Part shown: piece after piece, positions 15,835-25,610 of the stretch
How positions within the stretch are numbered: the stretch's first letter is position 1
How the letters are laid out: the number at the start of each line of letters is the position of its first letter
Assembly: GCA_034925905.1 (NCBI GenBank)
Contig: JAYFRL010000016.1
Location: forward strand, 1 to 64,000
Source: JAYFRL01 sp034925905
GTDB lineage: Bacteria > Bacillota > Clostridia > Lachnospirales > Anaerotignaceae
Length of the DNA stretch: 64,000 nt
Reading direction: 5' to 3'
Made by a program: the position numbers and the translations under genes
Notes under the pieces: model-generated
Databases searched by the model: none
The model's input: only the letters and a program-made list of their open reading frames with translations
Told to the model about the DNA's origin: nothing

Positions 15835-16836
15835 TTAATGAGTATATCGGTTTATGTCCTCCATGGTTATACCCGGATGCATGGCTATATTTATTGAATT
15901 TGCAATTATATATGAAAGGCGGTCAATAACGGCGTCAACTTCTTTTGGTGTTACAACCATATTGCCCTTATAAGGCGCTAAAAGCTCATATATGAGCTTA
16001 TATTTTTCCTCATCCGCAAGCTCTTTAAGCATTTTATAAAAATCCTTGCCATTTTCGGAAGCTTTAATCATATCACCCAGCATCTTATCCATTGTATCAT
16101 TCACAAGGGTTGCGGCATCAACAACAGTCGGAACGCCTATTGAAATAACAGGTATGCCAAGGGTTTCCATTGAAATTTCCGCCCTTTTATTGCCAACCCC
16201 GGCTCCCGGAGTTATCCCCGAATCCGACATCTGTATCGCTGCGTTTATGCGACTGAGCTTCCTTGCGGCAAGAGCGTCTATAGCAATTAAAATATCCGGC
16301 TTTATTTTATTTACTATGCCTTCTATCATTTCAAAGGTTTCTATTCCTGTTATGCCCATAACTCCAGGAGTTACCGCAGCCACCTTACGAACGGACTTAT
16401 CTATCTGCAAAGGAATTTCCGCGCTTAGATGCCTTGTGACAAGCACCTTTGATATGGTTTTTGGCCCAAGAGCATCAGGCGTCACGTTCCAGTTTCCAAG
16501 CCCCACCACAAGGATAACGGAATCTTCCTTAAGCTTGGTAAGCATAGCTATTTTAGAAGCTGTTATTTTTATTATCTTTTCATGCGTATCTATATCGTTT
16601 TCTTTCATCGCTTCGGCTTCTATCGTTATATAGTTGCCTATAGGTTTGCCAAGCGAGAGGCTTCCTTTTTTATTTAATATTTTAACATGCGTAATTTCTA
16701 TGCCGTCCTCTTCTTCCGTATCTATGCTCACCCCGTCAATATCCTCGTTGCCGTCTACGGAAATTGCCTCTTTTGCTTCTATGGCAAGGTCTGTTCTAAA
16801 ATTTACGACCGGCTTTGTTCTTTTCTTTGTTTTCAT
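15835..16836 (-). CDS. gpr: Germination protease GPR
   Basis: This 333-residue protein matches the GPR aspartic-type protease that degrades small acid-soluble proteins when spores germinate. Visible marks are RTDLA near the N-terminus (the zymogen-processing region), VVGLGNWNVTPDALGP around residue 110, and the PDILIAIDALAA stretch with the catalytic aspartate region. It confirms an endospore-forming organism. It is divergent from rpsT, a common clostridial arrangement. Confidence 0.95.
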   Translation of the reverse strand: MKTKKRTKPVVNFRTDLAIEAKEAISVDGNEDIDGVSIDTEEEDGIEITHVKILNKKGSLSLGKPIGNYITIEAEAMKENDIDTHEKIIKITASKIAMLTKLKEDSVILVVGLGNWNVTPDALGPKTISKVLVTRHLSAEIPLQIDKSVRKVAAVTPGVMGITGIETFEMIEGIVNKIKPDILIAIDALAARKLSRINAAIQMSDSGITPGAGVGNKRAEISMETLGIPVISIGVPTVVDAATLVNDTMDKMLGDMIKASENGKDFYKMLKELADEEKYKLIYELLAPYKGNMVVTPKEVDAVIDRLSYIIANSINIAMHPGITMEDINRYTH

Positions 16837-16912
16837 GATTACCTCTTTAGTTAAATTTCTTTTTTTATTTGGTTTTAAGGCTATTTTTTCCCCTTAATTT
16901 TTAATATATTCA

Positions 16913-16941
16913 TTGACTTATCAAATCTTATGAAGTAAAAT
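16913..16941 (+). promoter_or_regulatory. rpsT promoter
   Basis: TTGACT (16913-16918), 17 bp and TAAAAT (16936-16941). The predicted leader is about 140 nt and could carry translational control; I see no known riboswitch or leader motif in it. Confidence 0.55.
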
Positions 16942-17088
16942 ATATTGTGTTGGTTTTATACCAAACCGTTTAAAACACAATCTCAGTTTGAATACAAACT
17001 TTTAACTAAAAATATGAAGTTAAAAAATAGCGATATTCCCCAATATCATTACTAAAAACCGGAAACCAAATTTATAGGAGGAAGCAAC

Positions 17089-17349
17089 GTGGCAAATATC
17101 AAATCCGCAAAAAAAAGAATTAAAGTGACTTCAAAAAAGACTCTTTTTAACAAAATGGTTAAATCAAAAACAAAAACATATGTTAAAAAAGTTCTTTCGG
17201 CAGTTGAAACAGGAAATAAAGAAGATGCATCTGCTGCTCTTAAAGTCGCTCTTACAGCTATTGATAAAGCATACACAAAGGGAATTTTCCATAAAAACAG
17301 TGCAGCAAGGAAAAAATCCTATTTAACAAGGCTTGTAAACGCTATGTAA
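17089..17349 (+). CDS. rpsT: Ribosomal protein S20
   Basis: This 86-residue, Lys-rich protein has the S20 pattern: ANIKSAKKRIKV at the start, helical repeats with many lysines, and a closing KNSAARKKSYLTRLV. It binds 16S rRNA in the small subunit. Translation starts at GTG 17089, seven bases after AGGAGG. Confidence 0.95.
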   Translation: MANIKSAKKRIKVTSKKTLFNKMVKSKTKTYVKKVLSAVETGNKEDASAALKVALTAIDKAYTKGIFHKNSAARKKSYLTRLVNAM

Positions 17350-17355
17350 ATTTTT

Positions 17356-17384
17356 AAAGCTCTGCTAAAGCAGGGCTTTTTTTG
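17356..17384 (+). terminator. Terminator after rpsT
   Basis: A 10-bp stem (AAAGCTCTGC/GCAGGGCTTT with one G-U pair), 4-nt loop and eight T residues. Confidence 0.85.
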
Positions 17385-17428
17385 TTGAATTTTGTATTTC
17401 TTTTGTCCTTTTAATAAAGCATAGGCTA

Positions 17429-17457
17429 TTGTAATAATTTTCAAGTAATATTATAAT
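17429..17457 (+). promoter_or_regulatory. fba promoter
   Basis: TTGTAA (17429-17434), 17 bp and TATAAT (17452-17457), 45 bp before the start codon. Confidence 0.55.
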
Positions 17458-17501
17458 ATTATCTATAGGAAGCTAAATTATTAAATGAAAGGGTGTATAT
17501 A

Positions 17502-18443
17502 ATGGCTCTTGTTACAACAAAAGAAATGTTTTCAAAAGCTTATGCAGGAAAATATGCAATAGGTGCTTTTAATATTAACAATATGGAAATAATCCAAGGT
17601 ATCGTTAGCGCTGCAAAAAAACAAAACTCCGCATTAATACTTCAGGTTTCAAAAAGCGCATTTAAATATGCCCATCCCCTTTATCTCAAAGCAATGGTTG
17701 ACGCAGCAATCGCCGAAACAGGTCTTGATATTGCGCTTCATTTGGATCATGGCGCTGATTTTGAAATATGCAAAGAATGCATTGCAGTAGGGTTTACATC
17801 CATAATGTTCGACGGTTCCCATTTTGAGTATGAAGAAAATGTTGCAAAAACAAAAGAAATCGTTGATTATGCACACGAAAGAGGCGTTGTGGTTGAAGCG
17901 GAGCTTGGAAGGCTCGCCGGTGTTGAAGATGAAGTTTCTTCAGTCTCTTCATCATACACAGACCCGGATCAAGCTATTGATTTTGTTAAAAGAACAGGAG
18001 TTGATTCACTTGCCATAGCAATAGGCACAAGCCATGGCGCTTACAAATTCAAAGGCGAAGCAAAGCTTGATTTCCAAAGGCTTGAAACTATAACAAACAA
18101 GCTTGAAGCAGCAGGTTTTAAAAACTATCCCATAGTTTTACATGGCGCTTCCGCTGTTGATCAGGATTCCGTTGAAACATGCAACAAATATGGCGGCCAG
18201 ATAAAAGGCGCAAAAGGCATACCCACGGAAATGCTTAGGAAAGCGGCTTCAATGGCAGTATGCAAAATAAACATGGATACTGACATACGCCTTGCTATGA
18301 CGGCAGCAATAAGAAAGGCCTTTGCAGAAGACCCTGCGTCCTTTGACCCAAGGGCATATCTCGGGGCTGCAAGAGATGAAATAGAAAAAATGATAGAATA
18401 TAAAATAAAAGAGGTTATAGGCTCGTCAAATTCCATGGGCTGA
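17502..18443 (+). CDS. fba: Class II fructose-bisphosphate aldolase
   Basis: The 313-residue protein is a zinc-dependent aldolase that splits fructose 1,6-bisphosphate into dihydroxyacetone phosphate and glyceraldehyde 3-phosphate. Marks are LHLDHGADFEIC (zinc-binding His and catalytic Asp region), SIMFDGSHF, EAELGRLAG, and the late VLHGASAV and KINMDTD segments. ATG 17502 is preferred because AAAGGGTG lies about seven bases upstream; a GTG three codons earlier is inside the spacer. It has its own promoter and terminator. Confidence 0.93.
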   Translation: MALVTTKEMFSKAYAGKYAIGAFNINNMEIIQGIVSAAKKQNSALILQVSKSAFKYAHPLYLKAMVDAAIAETGLDIALHLDHGADFEICKECIAVGFTSIMFDGSHFEYEENVAKTKEIVDYAHERGVVVEAELGRLAGVEDEVSSVSSSYTDPDQAIDFVKRTGVDSLAIAIGTSHGAYKFKGEAKLDFQRLETITNKLEAAGFKNYPIVLHGASAVDQDSVETCNKYGGQIKGAKGIPTEMLRKAASMAVCKINMDTDIRLAMTAAIRKAFAEDPASFDPRAYLGAARDEIEKMIEYKIKEVIGSSNSMG

Positions 18444-18510
18444 TGCAAAATCATTATTAAATAAAACTGATTTAACATGGTGATTTTTTTGAGTCACGTT
18501 CCAATATATA

Positions 18511-18563
18511 AAAATGTCGAGGGAGGCAATATCAATTGATATTGCCTTTCTCGACGTTTTTTT
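18511..18563 (+). terminator. Long hairpin terminator after fba
   Basis: A stem of about 20 bp with a small internal bulge, built on GTCGAG/CTCGAC and AGGCAATATCAATTGATATTGCCT, followed by TTTTTTT. It lies 34 bp before the end of hbd, which is on the other strand. Confidence 0.8.
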
Positions 18564-18596
18564 ATGCCATGCTTTCAAGCAAAAACAAATGTTTTA

Positions 18597-19454
18597 TTAT
18601 TGCTCCTTGGTATAATCATAAAAACCAAGCCCTGTTTTTTTACCTAGGCGGTTCCCTCTAACCATCTTCTTAAGCAAGGCATGCGGACGGTATTTCGGAT
18701 CGCCGGTTTCCTTATATAAAACCTCCATTATTGCAAGACATATGTCAAGCCCTATTAAGTCTCCTAGAGCAAGAGGCCCCATCCTATGGTTAGCCCCAAG
18801 CTCCATAGCGGTATCTATATCCTCGACTGTGGCTATACCCTCGGCATAAATTCCAACAGCTTCGTTTATCATGGGTATTAAAATCCTGTTTACTATAAAC
18901 CCTGGGCCGTCATGCACAGTAACCGGTGTTTTGCCTACAGACTTTGCAACCTCATATATCTTATCGGTTATTTCCTTAGGCGTATTTATACCTGGAATAA
19001 CCTCAACAAGCTTCATGGTCGGCGCAGGATTAAAGAAATGCATACCTATTATTTTCCTGTTCTTACAAGCAGAATCAAGCTCTGTCAAAGAAAGGGACGA
19101 TGTATTGGTGGCAAATATCGTTTCAGGCTTGCATATTGAATCAAGCTCTTCAAACATATTCTTTTTTGCGTCCATATTTTCGATTATGCACTCTATTATC
19201 AAATCGCAATCCGCAACCGCATTAATAAGACCAAACGAAACCCTAGCCATTGTTTTATCAAAGTCTTCTTGAGTTATCTTTCCTTTTTCAACAAGCTTCC
19301 CTATTGGTTTTTCAAACAAAGCTTTTATTTTGCCATATTCTAATATATCTTTAACTACCGGCTCACAGATAACAACCTCATAACCTTCGGTCTGCGCAAA
19401 AAGTTGAGCTATACCCCTGCCCATAACTCCCGAACCTATTACTCCAACCTTCAT
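18597..19454 (-). CDS. hbd: 3-Hydroxybutyryl-CoA dehydrogenase
   Basis: The 285-residue protein has the N-terminal Rossmann motif GVIGSGVMGRGIAQLFA, the dehydrogenase active-site region GMHFFNPAPTMKLVEV (catalytic His), NRILIPMINEA, and a closing KTGLGFYDY. It reduces acetoacetyl-CoA to 3-hydroxybutyryl-CoA in the butyrate pathway. ATG 19454 is preferred: AAAGGAG lies nine bases upstream, while the earlier in-frame ATG 19463 directly abuts that site. It is the second gene after thiolase, 36 bp downstream. Confidence 0.93.
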   Translation of the reverse strand: MKVGVIGSGVMGRGIAQLFAQTEGYEVVICEPVVKDILEYGKIKALFEKPIGKLVEKGKITQEDFDKTMARVSFGLINAVADCDLIIECIIENMDAKKNMFEELDSICKPETIFATNTSSLSLTELDSACKNRKIIGMHFFNPAPTMKLVEVIPGINTPKEITDKIYEVAKSVGKTPVTVHDGPGFIVNRILIPMINEAVGIYAEGIATVEDIDTAMELGANHRMGPLALGDLIGLDICLAIMEVLYKETGDPKYRPHALLKKMVRGNRLGKKTGLGFYDYTKEQ

Positions 19455-19490
19455 AATAAGCATCTCCTTTGTTTATTAAAGCTTAAAGGC

Positions 19491-20672
19491 TTATTCATCC
19501 ATTTTAACTATTGTTGATACTCCCATGCCTCCGCCTATGCAAAGGGTTGCAAGCCCTGTTTTAGCTTTTCTTTTCTGCATTTCATAAAGCAAGGTTGTAA
19601 GAATACGGCAACCCGAAGCTCCTATGGGATGTCCCAATGAAATCGCTCCGCCGTTGACATTAAGCTTAGACAAATCAAAACCAAGCTCTTTCCCAACTGC
19701 AACCGACTGAGCAGCAAAGGCTTCGTTTGCTTCTATTAAATCCATATCTTTTATAGCAAGTCCTGTTTTATCAAAAAGCTTCCTCGTTGAATAAACAGGT
19801 CCAATCCCCATTATTGCAGGATCGACTCCTGCCCAGTCCCCACCTACAAATGTTGCCATGGGTTTAATTCCAAGCTCTTTTGCTTTTTCCCCACTCATTA
19901 CGATTATGGCAGCCGCTCCGTCATTTATGGAAGAAGAATTACCCGCCGTAACCATTCCGTCTGCTTTGAAAGCCGGTTTAAGCTTCGAAAAATTCTCAAT
20001 GGTCGCTCCAAGCCTTACTCCTTCATCCGTATCAAAAATTGTCGTTTCTTTTTTGGATTTTATCTCAACAGGGACTATTTCATCTTTAAACCTTCCGCTG
20101 TTTATAGCAGCTTCAGCTTTATTATGGCTTGCTAATGCAAACTCATCAAGCTCGTTACGTGTTAAATTCCATCTTTCACAAATGTTTTCAGCCGTAACAC
20201 CCATGTGATAGTTATTAAAAGCATCCCAAAGACCATCTGTAACCATTATATCTATCATGGTAGCATTATTCATTCTATAGCCAAAACGTGCTTTTGTAAG
20301 CGCATACGGAGCCATAGACATATTTTCCATTCCCCCTGCGACAATTATATCAGCCTCGCCCGCAATTATAGCCGCCGCAGCCATATTAACGCATTTTAAG
20401 CTTGAACCGCAAACATTATTAACCGTAAGCGCCGGAACGGAAACGGGTATGCCTGCCTTAATGGAGGCCTGGCGCGCAACATTTTGACCCATGGCAGACT
20501 GAAGCACACAGCCCATATAAACTTCATCAACCTCATCAGGAGAAACGCCTGAGCGTTTTAAAGCTTCTTTTATAACTATCGTTCCAAGTTCAACCACGGA
20601 TACATTGCTTAAGGCTCCACCCATTTTTCCTATCGCAGTACGGCAGGCGCCTGCCAAAACAACCTTTTTCAT
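19491..20672 (-). CDS. thlA: Acetyl-CoA acetyltransferase (thiolase)
   Basis: This 393-residue thiolase condenses two acetyl-CoA into acetoacetyl-CoA, the first step toward butyrate. It has the nucleophilic Cys in NNVCGSSLKC (about residue 88), the active-site His in GGAISLGHPIGASGCR (about residue 350) and the C-terminal Cys in LCIGGGMG. It lies directly upstream of hbd under a good promoter. The other butyrate enzymes are elsewhere in the window. Confidence 0.95.
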   Translation of the reverse strand: MKKVVLAGACRTAIGKMGGALSNVSVVELGTIVIKEALKRSGVSPDEVDEVYMGCVLQSAMGQNVARQASIKAGIPVSVPALTVNNVCGSSLKCVNMAAAAIIAGEADIIVAGGMENMSMAPYALTKARFGYRMNNATMIDIMVTDGLWDAFNNYHMGVTAENICERWNLTRNELDEFALASHNKAEAAINSGRFKDEIVPVEIKSKKETTIFDTDEGVRLGATIENFSKLKPAFKADGMVTAGNSSSINDGAAAIIVMSGEKAKELGIKPMATFVGGDWAGVDPAIMGIGPVYSTRKLFDKTGLAIKDMDLIEANEAFAAQSVAVGKELGFDLSKLNVNGGAISLGHPIGASGCRILTTLLYEMQKRKAKTGLATLCIGGGMGVSTIVKMDE

Positions 20673-20721
20673 AGTCTTAGCTCCTTGTCATTATTTGTAA
20701 AGAATTAAATCGCATGAAATA

Positions 20722-20750
20722 AGTATATATAATATAACTTTCTTTTGCAA
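20722..20750 (-). promoter_or_regulatory. thlA-hbd promoter
   Basis: On the minus strand TTGCAA (20750-20745), 17 bp and TATACT (20727-20722), with a leader of about 43 nt. Confidence 0.6.
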
Positions 20751-20805
20751 CAAAATAATTGCCTTTGAAAATTCGGCATATCATGTAAAAACAGCGGTTT
20801 AATAT

Positions 20806-20835
20806 AAAAAAGGCGGCTTTAAAACCCACCTTTTT
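20806..20835 (-). terminator. Terminator of the pepP/DUF2161 operon
   Basis: Read on the minus strand: AAAAGGTGG, loop, CCGCCTTTTTT with one G-U pair. It overlaps the end of the DUF2161 gene region. Confidence 0.65.
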
Positions 20836-20836
20836 A

Positions 20837-21541
20837 TCAATTTTCAAGCTTCCTGTAAAAATCCACCAGAAAGCCATATTCTTTTTTGTTTAAAAATTTT
20901 AAGCCTTGCTCCGAGATGGCATATGTACCTCTTGAAAGCCTTTTAAACCAGCCGTAAAAGTTTTTTGAAAGCATGCTTTCAAGATTTTTTATAGATGTTT
21001 TTTCTTTTATTTCCTTTAAATGTATACCTTCCGGATATTTTTCTAAAAAACATGCCAAAGCTATTGACGCTTCCCTATATGCCGTTATGTTTTTGCGCCT
21101 TGTTGTCCCTCCCGTGTTATAATCGCCTGTTCTGCCTGATATTTCGCGTTTTATTGCTTCTTTTTTTAATTTACGCGGTTTCCCCGCATATGCCGGAAGC
21201 TGCCTTATCTCGGCAAAAACAACCGGGCTATCCATTGACACAATTATAAGACCTAAATTAAGTTCTTTTAAAAGACGGAGCATGTTTTTAAATTCTTTAC
21301 TGCGCTCACCGCGTCTTTTCCTCGGAACTGCAACATAAACAAAATCAGCCTTCATTTTCCTGTCCATAGCCTGATACACGAGATTCAGCGAAAAGCTTTT
21401 TTTAAGCTCGACAATAACAAGCTCTCCAGCTTTTGTCGCTGTTAAATCCGCACCCTTAACCTCTCCATTAACGGCGTACCCCATGTTTTCAAAAAGCTCT
21501 TTAACAGGTGCGTACATATCGCATTCCAGATAGTTTCCCAT
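20837..21541 (-). CDS. DUF2161 (PD-(D/E)XK-like) protein
   Basis: The 234-residue protein resembles DUF2161 proteins. Residues about 25-60 carry a PD-(D/E)XK nuclease-type pattern: GADLTATKAGELVIVELKK gives the Asp and the E-x-K triad, followed by QAMDRKMKADFVYVAV. The C-terminal half (from about residue 150) looks like a winged helix: AYREASIALACFLEKYPEG and a later SRGTYAISEQGLKFL. The start ATG shares one base with the stop of the upstream aminopeptidase gene, so translation is coupled. Its substrate is unknown; a DNA or nucleotide-cleaving role is inference from the motif. Confidence 0.7.
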   Translation of the reverse strand: MGNYLECDMYAPVKELFENMGYAVNGEVKGADLTATKAGELVIVELKKSFSLNLVYQAMDRKMKADFVYVAVPRKRRGERSKEFKNMLRLLKELNLGLIIVSMDSPVVFAEIRQLPAYAGKPRKLKKEAIKREISGRTGDYNTGGTTRRKNITAYREASIALACFLEKYPEGIHLKEIKEKTSIKNLESMLSKNFYGWFKRLSRGTYAISEQGLKFLNKKEYGFLVDFYRKLEN

Positions 21542-22788
21542 TAGCCTTTACCTGCCATAAATGCCTCTATTTCTTCTACCGTTTTTATAAGCTTTTTAGA
21601 TAAAACCTCCGAACCGTCCTTTGTTACCAAAACATTGTCCTCTATCCTTATGCCTATGCCGTATTCCTCTATATAAAGACCGGGTTCAACTGTTAAAACC
21701 ATTCCTTCTTTAAGGGCGCAATCACCATAAGAACCGGGGTCATGCGTTTCTGCGCCTAAAAAATGACCTATGTTGTGAAAAAAATATTTCAAAACATCTT
21801 CTTTTTCTTCTATGAGGCCTATTTTTTTAAGCTCCAAAAAATAATATTCCAATATAAGCTCGTTTAAGGAATTATACATGATTCCTGGTTTTATAGCCTT
21901 TATAACCTTAAGTTGGCCTTCAAGCACTATATTATATATCTTTTTTTGGAGCTTAGTAAACTTTCCTCTCGCGGGAAACGTGCGTGTAATATCTCCGTTG
22001 TAGTATTCAAACTGCGCGCCGGCATCCACAAGTATCAAATCATCCTTGCCTATATCCGCATTATTCTTTGAATAATGCAAAATTGTAGCATTTTTGCCGG
22101 AAGCAACAATGGTTTTAAACGCTTTTTCCCTTATTCCACGCCTTGTAAGCTCAAAATCAAAATACGCCTCAATCTCGTACTCCTTTTTGCAATTTCTAGC
22201 GTTTGCCATCATGGCATAAAACCCGTCGCAGGTTGCGTCAAGAGCCTTCCTCATCCTGTCTATCTCATAATCCTCTTTAATGGTTCTAAACCCGGACATT
22301 ATCCTGTAAAGGTTTTTTACTTTAACATAAGGGAACTTCCTAAAAAACTCGTTGCAAAACAAAAGGGCTTCGCTCTCTGAGTTATCCCATTCTCTTTTTT
22401 CAAGGTCAATATATATATCCGCTATATCGTTTTTAAAGACAAAAGCGGCAACATCATTTGAAAGCTCGTCTATATATTTTATATTTGTTATACCTGATAT
22501 GTCGCTTGCTTCTTCGGCTGTTATATTTGCACCTATCCATTTTGCAAGATAACCGTTATCACGTTCTATATAAAGCGTTTCGGAAATTTTGCCGGATGCC
22601 TTCGTTATAAAAAGCACATGATTTTCACTGTCTATACCTGTCAGGTAATAAAAATTGCGGTCCGGGGAAAAAGAATATTTTTCGTCTCCTCTTTTGTATG
22701 GAGCACTTCCTGCCATAACAACGGCTGCGCTGCCTTCCGACATTATGTTTCCAAGTTTTTTTCTGTTTTTCTCAAAAAAATTATCCAT
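21541..22788 (-). CDS. pepP: Xaa-Pro aminopeptidase (aminopeptidase P family)
   Basis: The 415-residue protein has the N-terminal aminopeptidase P domain (FSPDRNFYYLTGID) and the pita-bread metallopeptidase domain with the five metal ligands in LVDAGAQFEYYNGDITRTFP (two Asp), HNIGHFLGAETHD (His), LTVEPGLY (Glu) and IRIEDNVLV (Glu). It removes N-terminal residues that precede proline and normally uses two Mn2+ ions. It is the first gene of a two-gene operon with the DUF2161 protein. Confidence 0.92.
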   Translation of the reverse strand: MDNFFEKNRKKLGNIMSEGSAAVVMAGSAPYKRGDEKYSFSPDRNFYYLTGIDSENHVLFITKASGKISETLYIERDNGYLAKWIGANITAEEASDISGITNIKYIDELSNDVAAFVFKNDIADIYIDLEKREWDNSESEALLFCNEFFRKFPYVKVKNLYRIMSGFRTIKEDYEIDRMRKALDATCDGFYAMMANARNCKKEYEIEAYFDFELTRRGIREKAFKTIVASGKNATILHYSKNNADIGKDDLILVDAGAQFEYYNGDITRTFPARGKFTKLQKKIYNIVLEGQLKVIKAIKPGIMYNSLNELILEYYFLELKKIGLIEEKEDVLKYFFHNIGHFLGAETHDPGSYGDCALKEGMVLTVEPGLYIEEYGIGIRIEDNVLVTKDGSEVLSKKLIKTVEEIEAFMAGKG

Positions 22789-22838
22789 TTTTATCTCCTG
22801 TAAAATCCGTCTTATATTAATATAATAACCCTAAAGCC

Positions 22839-25490
22839 CTAAAAATCAAGTCTCCTTTCCCTCTTTTTTTCATCCGCCGGCATAGCGGCCTTTTCAGCCT
22901 CAGAAACAAAAAGCGGAACAATGCTTAAAAGAGCAACTATAAACCATTTTTTCGGCTCTAACGGACAAACTCCAAAGATAGCCGAAAGAGGTGCAAAGCT
23001 TATAACAAAGACCTGTAAAAACAAGCCTGATAAAAAAGCTATTATAATAAATTTATTGCTTAAAAAGTTAATTGAAAGCAAAGATTTTTCACTTCTCATA
23101 TTAAATGAATGCACAAGCTGGGAAATGCTTAAAACGGCAAAGGCCATTGTCCTTCCTGTCACATAACCCTGGCTTTTGTCAAAGTATATATGCCCTATAC
23201 CAAAAGCTATAAGGGTCAAAAGACCTATGAGCATGCCTTCAAGTGCAATTTTAAAGCCAAGTCCGTTTGAAAAGAAGCTTTCATTTGCCTTTATAGGTCT
23301 ATGCGACATAACATCGGCTTCAACAGGTTCAAGGCCTAAAGCTATGGCCGGCAGGGAATCCGTAACAAAATTAACCCATAAAAGCTGTATAGGCAAAAGC
23401 GGAGAATGCCACCCGAAAAGCATAGCTATAAATATGCAGAGTATTTCTCCTATGTTGCTCGAAATGAGGAAATGCACAGCTTTTTTTATATTTGAATATA
23501 TTCCTCTGCCTTCCCTGACTGCTTCAACTATCGTTGCAAAATTGTCGTCCATAAGCACCATATCCGCAGCACCCTTTGCAACATCCGTGCCGCTTTTGCC
23601 CATAGCGCAGCCTATATCCGAAGCTTTAAGCGCGGGAGCATCATTAACGCCGTCTCCCGTCATTGCAACAACATATCCGCGTGACTGGAAAGCCTTAACT
23701 ATAGAAACCTTATGTTCCGGAGCAACTCTTGCAAAAACAGAATATTTTTCTATGTTCTTGCTAAGCTTTTCCTGGTCTATTGTTTGAAGTTCCTCACCTG
23801 TCATATACATATCTCCGTCTTTATATATGCCAAGATCCCTTGCTATTGTTATCGCGGTTAACGCATGGTCGCCTGTTATCATAACAGGTTTTATACCGGC
23901 CTTGCGGCAAAGCGCAACCGCTTCATAAGCTTCTTTCCTGGGGGGGTCTATCATTCCTGCCAGTCCTGCAAATATAAGATTTTCTTCTATTTCAGCCTTC
24001 CTTGGCTTGTGCGGATATTCACCATAGCATACCGCTATAACCCTTAACGCGTTTTTAGCCATATTTACGTTCTGAGCCTTTATTCTGCCTATAACACCGT
24101 CGGTTAGTGGCAAAATCTTCCCGTTTTCAATATACCTGCTGCATTTAGGCAGCAAAACCTCAATAGCTCCCTTAGACGCGGAAATATAGCTTGCGTTACT
24201 TAGCCTGTTTAAGCTTGTCATCATCTTCCTTTCGGAAGAAAACGGTATTGTATATTCACGCGGATATTTTTCATTAATACTCCTTGCGTCCCCCCCTGTT
24301 TCTTCCCATGCCTCAAAAAGAGCCGTTTCCGTTGGGTCGCCCGAAGCTATTCCGTTTGTTATGTTTAAATCCGTGCAAAGGCTTGCAAGCTCAAGTATAA
24401 ATTTTCTTTCAACAGGATTTGTTATATTTCCCCGGCTCGAATCTGAAATCTTTATAACTTTCATTTTATTGTTTGTCAAAGTACCTGTTTTATCCGAGCA
24501 GATAACTCCTGCACAGCCTAAAGTTTCAACGGCTGGAAGCTTCCTTATTATTGTGTTTTTTTTGGACATCCTCTGCATTCCAATTGCAAGCACTATGGTT
24601 ACAATAGCCGGCAAACCTTCCGGAATGGCAGCAACAGCAAGGCTTATTGACGTCATAAACATATCAAACGGGTCAAATTTCCTTATAACGCCAAGCGCAA
24701 AAATCAATATGCATATCCCCAAGGCTCCAATGCCCAAAATTCTGCTGGTATCTCCCAACCGTTTCTGGAGCGGAGTTTGGCTTTCCTCGCTAAAAGAAAG
24801 CATATCCGCTATCTTCCCTACCTCCGTATCCATTCCCGTGGACGTTACAATAGCCTTTCCTTTTCCGTATGTAACAAAAGACGTTGAAAAAACCATGTTT
24901 CTCCTGTCCCCAAGCGGCGTGCTTTGATTGTAAACCTTATCCGCAAACTTAGAAACAGAACCCGATTCACCGCTTATTGAGGATTCTTCGCATTTTAAAT
25001 CATAGGCTTCTATAATCCGCCCGTCCGCGGATATATAGTCCCCTGCCTCAAAAACCATTATATCGCCCGGCACAATGCTTTTAGTGTTTGTCTCGGTTAT
25101 ACGTCCATTTCTTAAAACCTTTGCCTTTGGCGCTGACATATTTTTAAGCGCAAGCACGGCTTTCTCAGCTTTACTTTCCTGTATGAGGCCTATAATGGCA
25201 TTCAGCATTACTATGGCAAGAATTATAACGGAATCAATAAAATCATTTTCACCTTTTATATAAGAAATAAGAAATGAAACTCCAGCCGCAATTATAAGTA
25301 TTATTACCATAAAATCATTTAACTGAAGCAAAAATCTTATTATTATATTTTTTTTGCCGCTTTTATCATCAAGCTCATTTCCCCCATGTTTTTCAAGCAT
25401 ATCTAAAGCCCTTTCAGACGAAAGGCCTGTTTTTTCATCTGTTTTGAAATAATTAAGTGTCGATTTCACAGTCTTATCATAAAAAGTCAT
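22839..25490 (-). CDS. SERCA-like Ca2+-translocating P-type ATPase
   Basis: The 883-residue P2A-type pump has the actuator motif SGESG, phosphorylation site DKTGTLTNN, hinge TGDGVNDAP and ten predicted membrane helices. The calcium-site residues known from SERCA appear intact: AAIPEGLPAIV in M4, SSNIGEI in M5 and LLWVNFVTDSLPA in M6. It should export Ca2+ at the cost of ATP. It is a single-gene unit divergent from the ytaF-like gene with only 12 bp of shared upstream sequence to the long frame, about 120 bp to the likely start. Confidence 0.92.
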   Translation of the reverse strand: MTFYDKTVKSTLNYFKTDEKTGLSSERALDMLEKHGGNELDDKSGKKNIIIRFLLQLNDFMVIILIIAAGVSFLISYIKGENDFIDSVIILAIVMLNAIIGLIQESKAEKAVLALKNMSAPKAKVLRNGRITETNTKSIVPGDIMVFEAGDYISADGRIIEAYDLKCEESSISGESGSVSKFADKVYNQSTPLGDRRNMVFSTSFVTYGKGKAIVTSTGMDTEVGKIADMLSFSEESQTPLQKRLGDTSRILGIGALGICILIFALGVIRKFDPFDMFMTSISLAVAAIPEGLPAIVTIVLAIGMQRMSKKNTIIRKLPAVETLGCAGVICSDKTGTLTNNKMKVIKISDSSRGNITNPVERKFILELASLCTDLNITNGIASGDPTETALFEAWEETGGDARSINEKYPREYTIPFSSERKMMTSLNRLSNASYISASKGAIEVLLPKCSRYIENGKILPLTDGVIGRIKAQNVNMAKNALRVIAVCYGEYPHKPRKAEIEENLIFAGLAGMIDPPRKEAYEAVALCRKAGIKPVMITGDHALTAITIARDLGIYKDGDMYMTGEELQTIDQEKLSKNIEKYSVFARVAPEHKVSIVKAFQSRGYVVAMTGDGVNDAPALKASDIGCAMGKSGTDVAKGAADMVLMDDNFATIVEAVREGRGIYSNIKKAVHFLISSNIGEILCIFIAMLFGWHSPLLPIQLLWVNFVTDSLPAIALGLEPVEADVMSHRPIKANESFFSNGLGFKIALEGMLIGLLTLIAFGIGHIYFDKSQGYVTGRTMAFAVLSISQLVHSFNMRSEKSLLSINFLSNKFIIIAFLSGLFLQVFVISFAPLSAIFGVCPLEPKKWFIVALLSIVPLFVSEAEKAAMPADEKKRERRLDF

Positions 25491-25610
25491 ATTATCCTCT
25501 CCTTGTATAATCTTTGGTACAACCCTTATAAAATTATATTATTTCATTGTCACATTTATGACCTGAAACATATTATGGCATTAAACTCCATTCATATAAG
25601 GAGAATGCTT

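Noticed and set aside
16046..16633. Plus-strand frame of 195 codons
   Set aside because: It lies wholly antisense to gpr, which has clear family motifs.
24361..24927. Plus-strand frame of 188 codons
   Set aside because: It is antisense to the Ca2+ ATPase phosphorylation domain and has no start signal.
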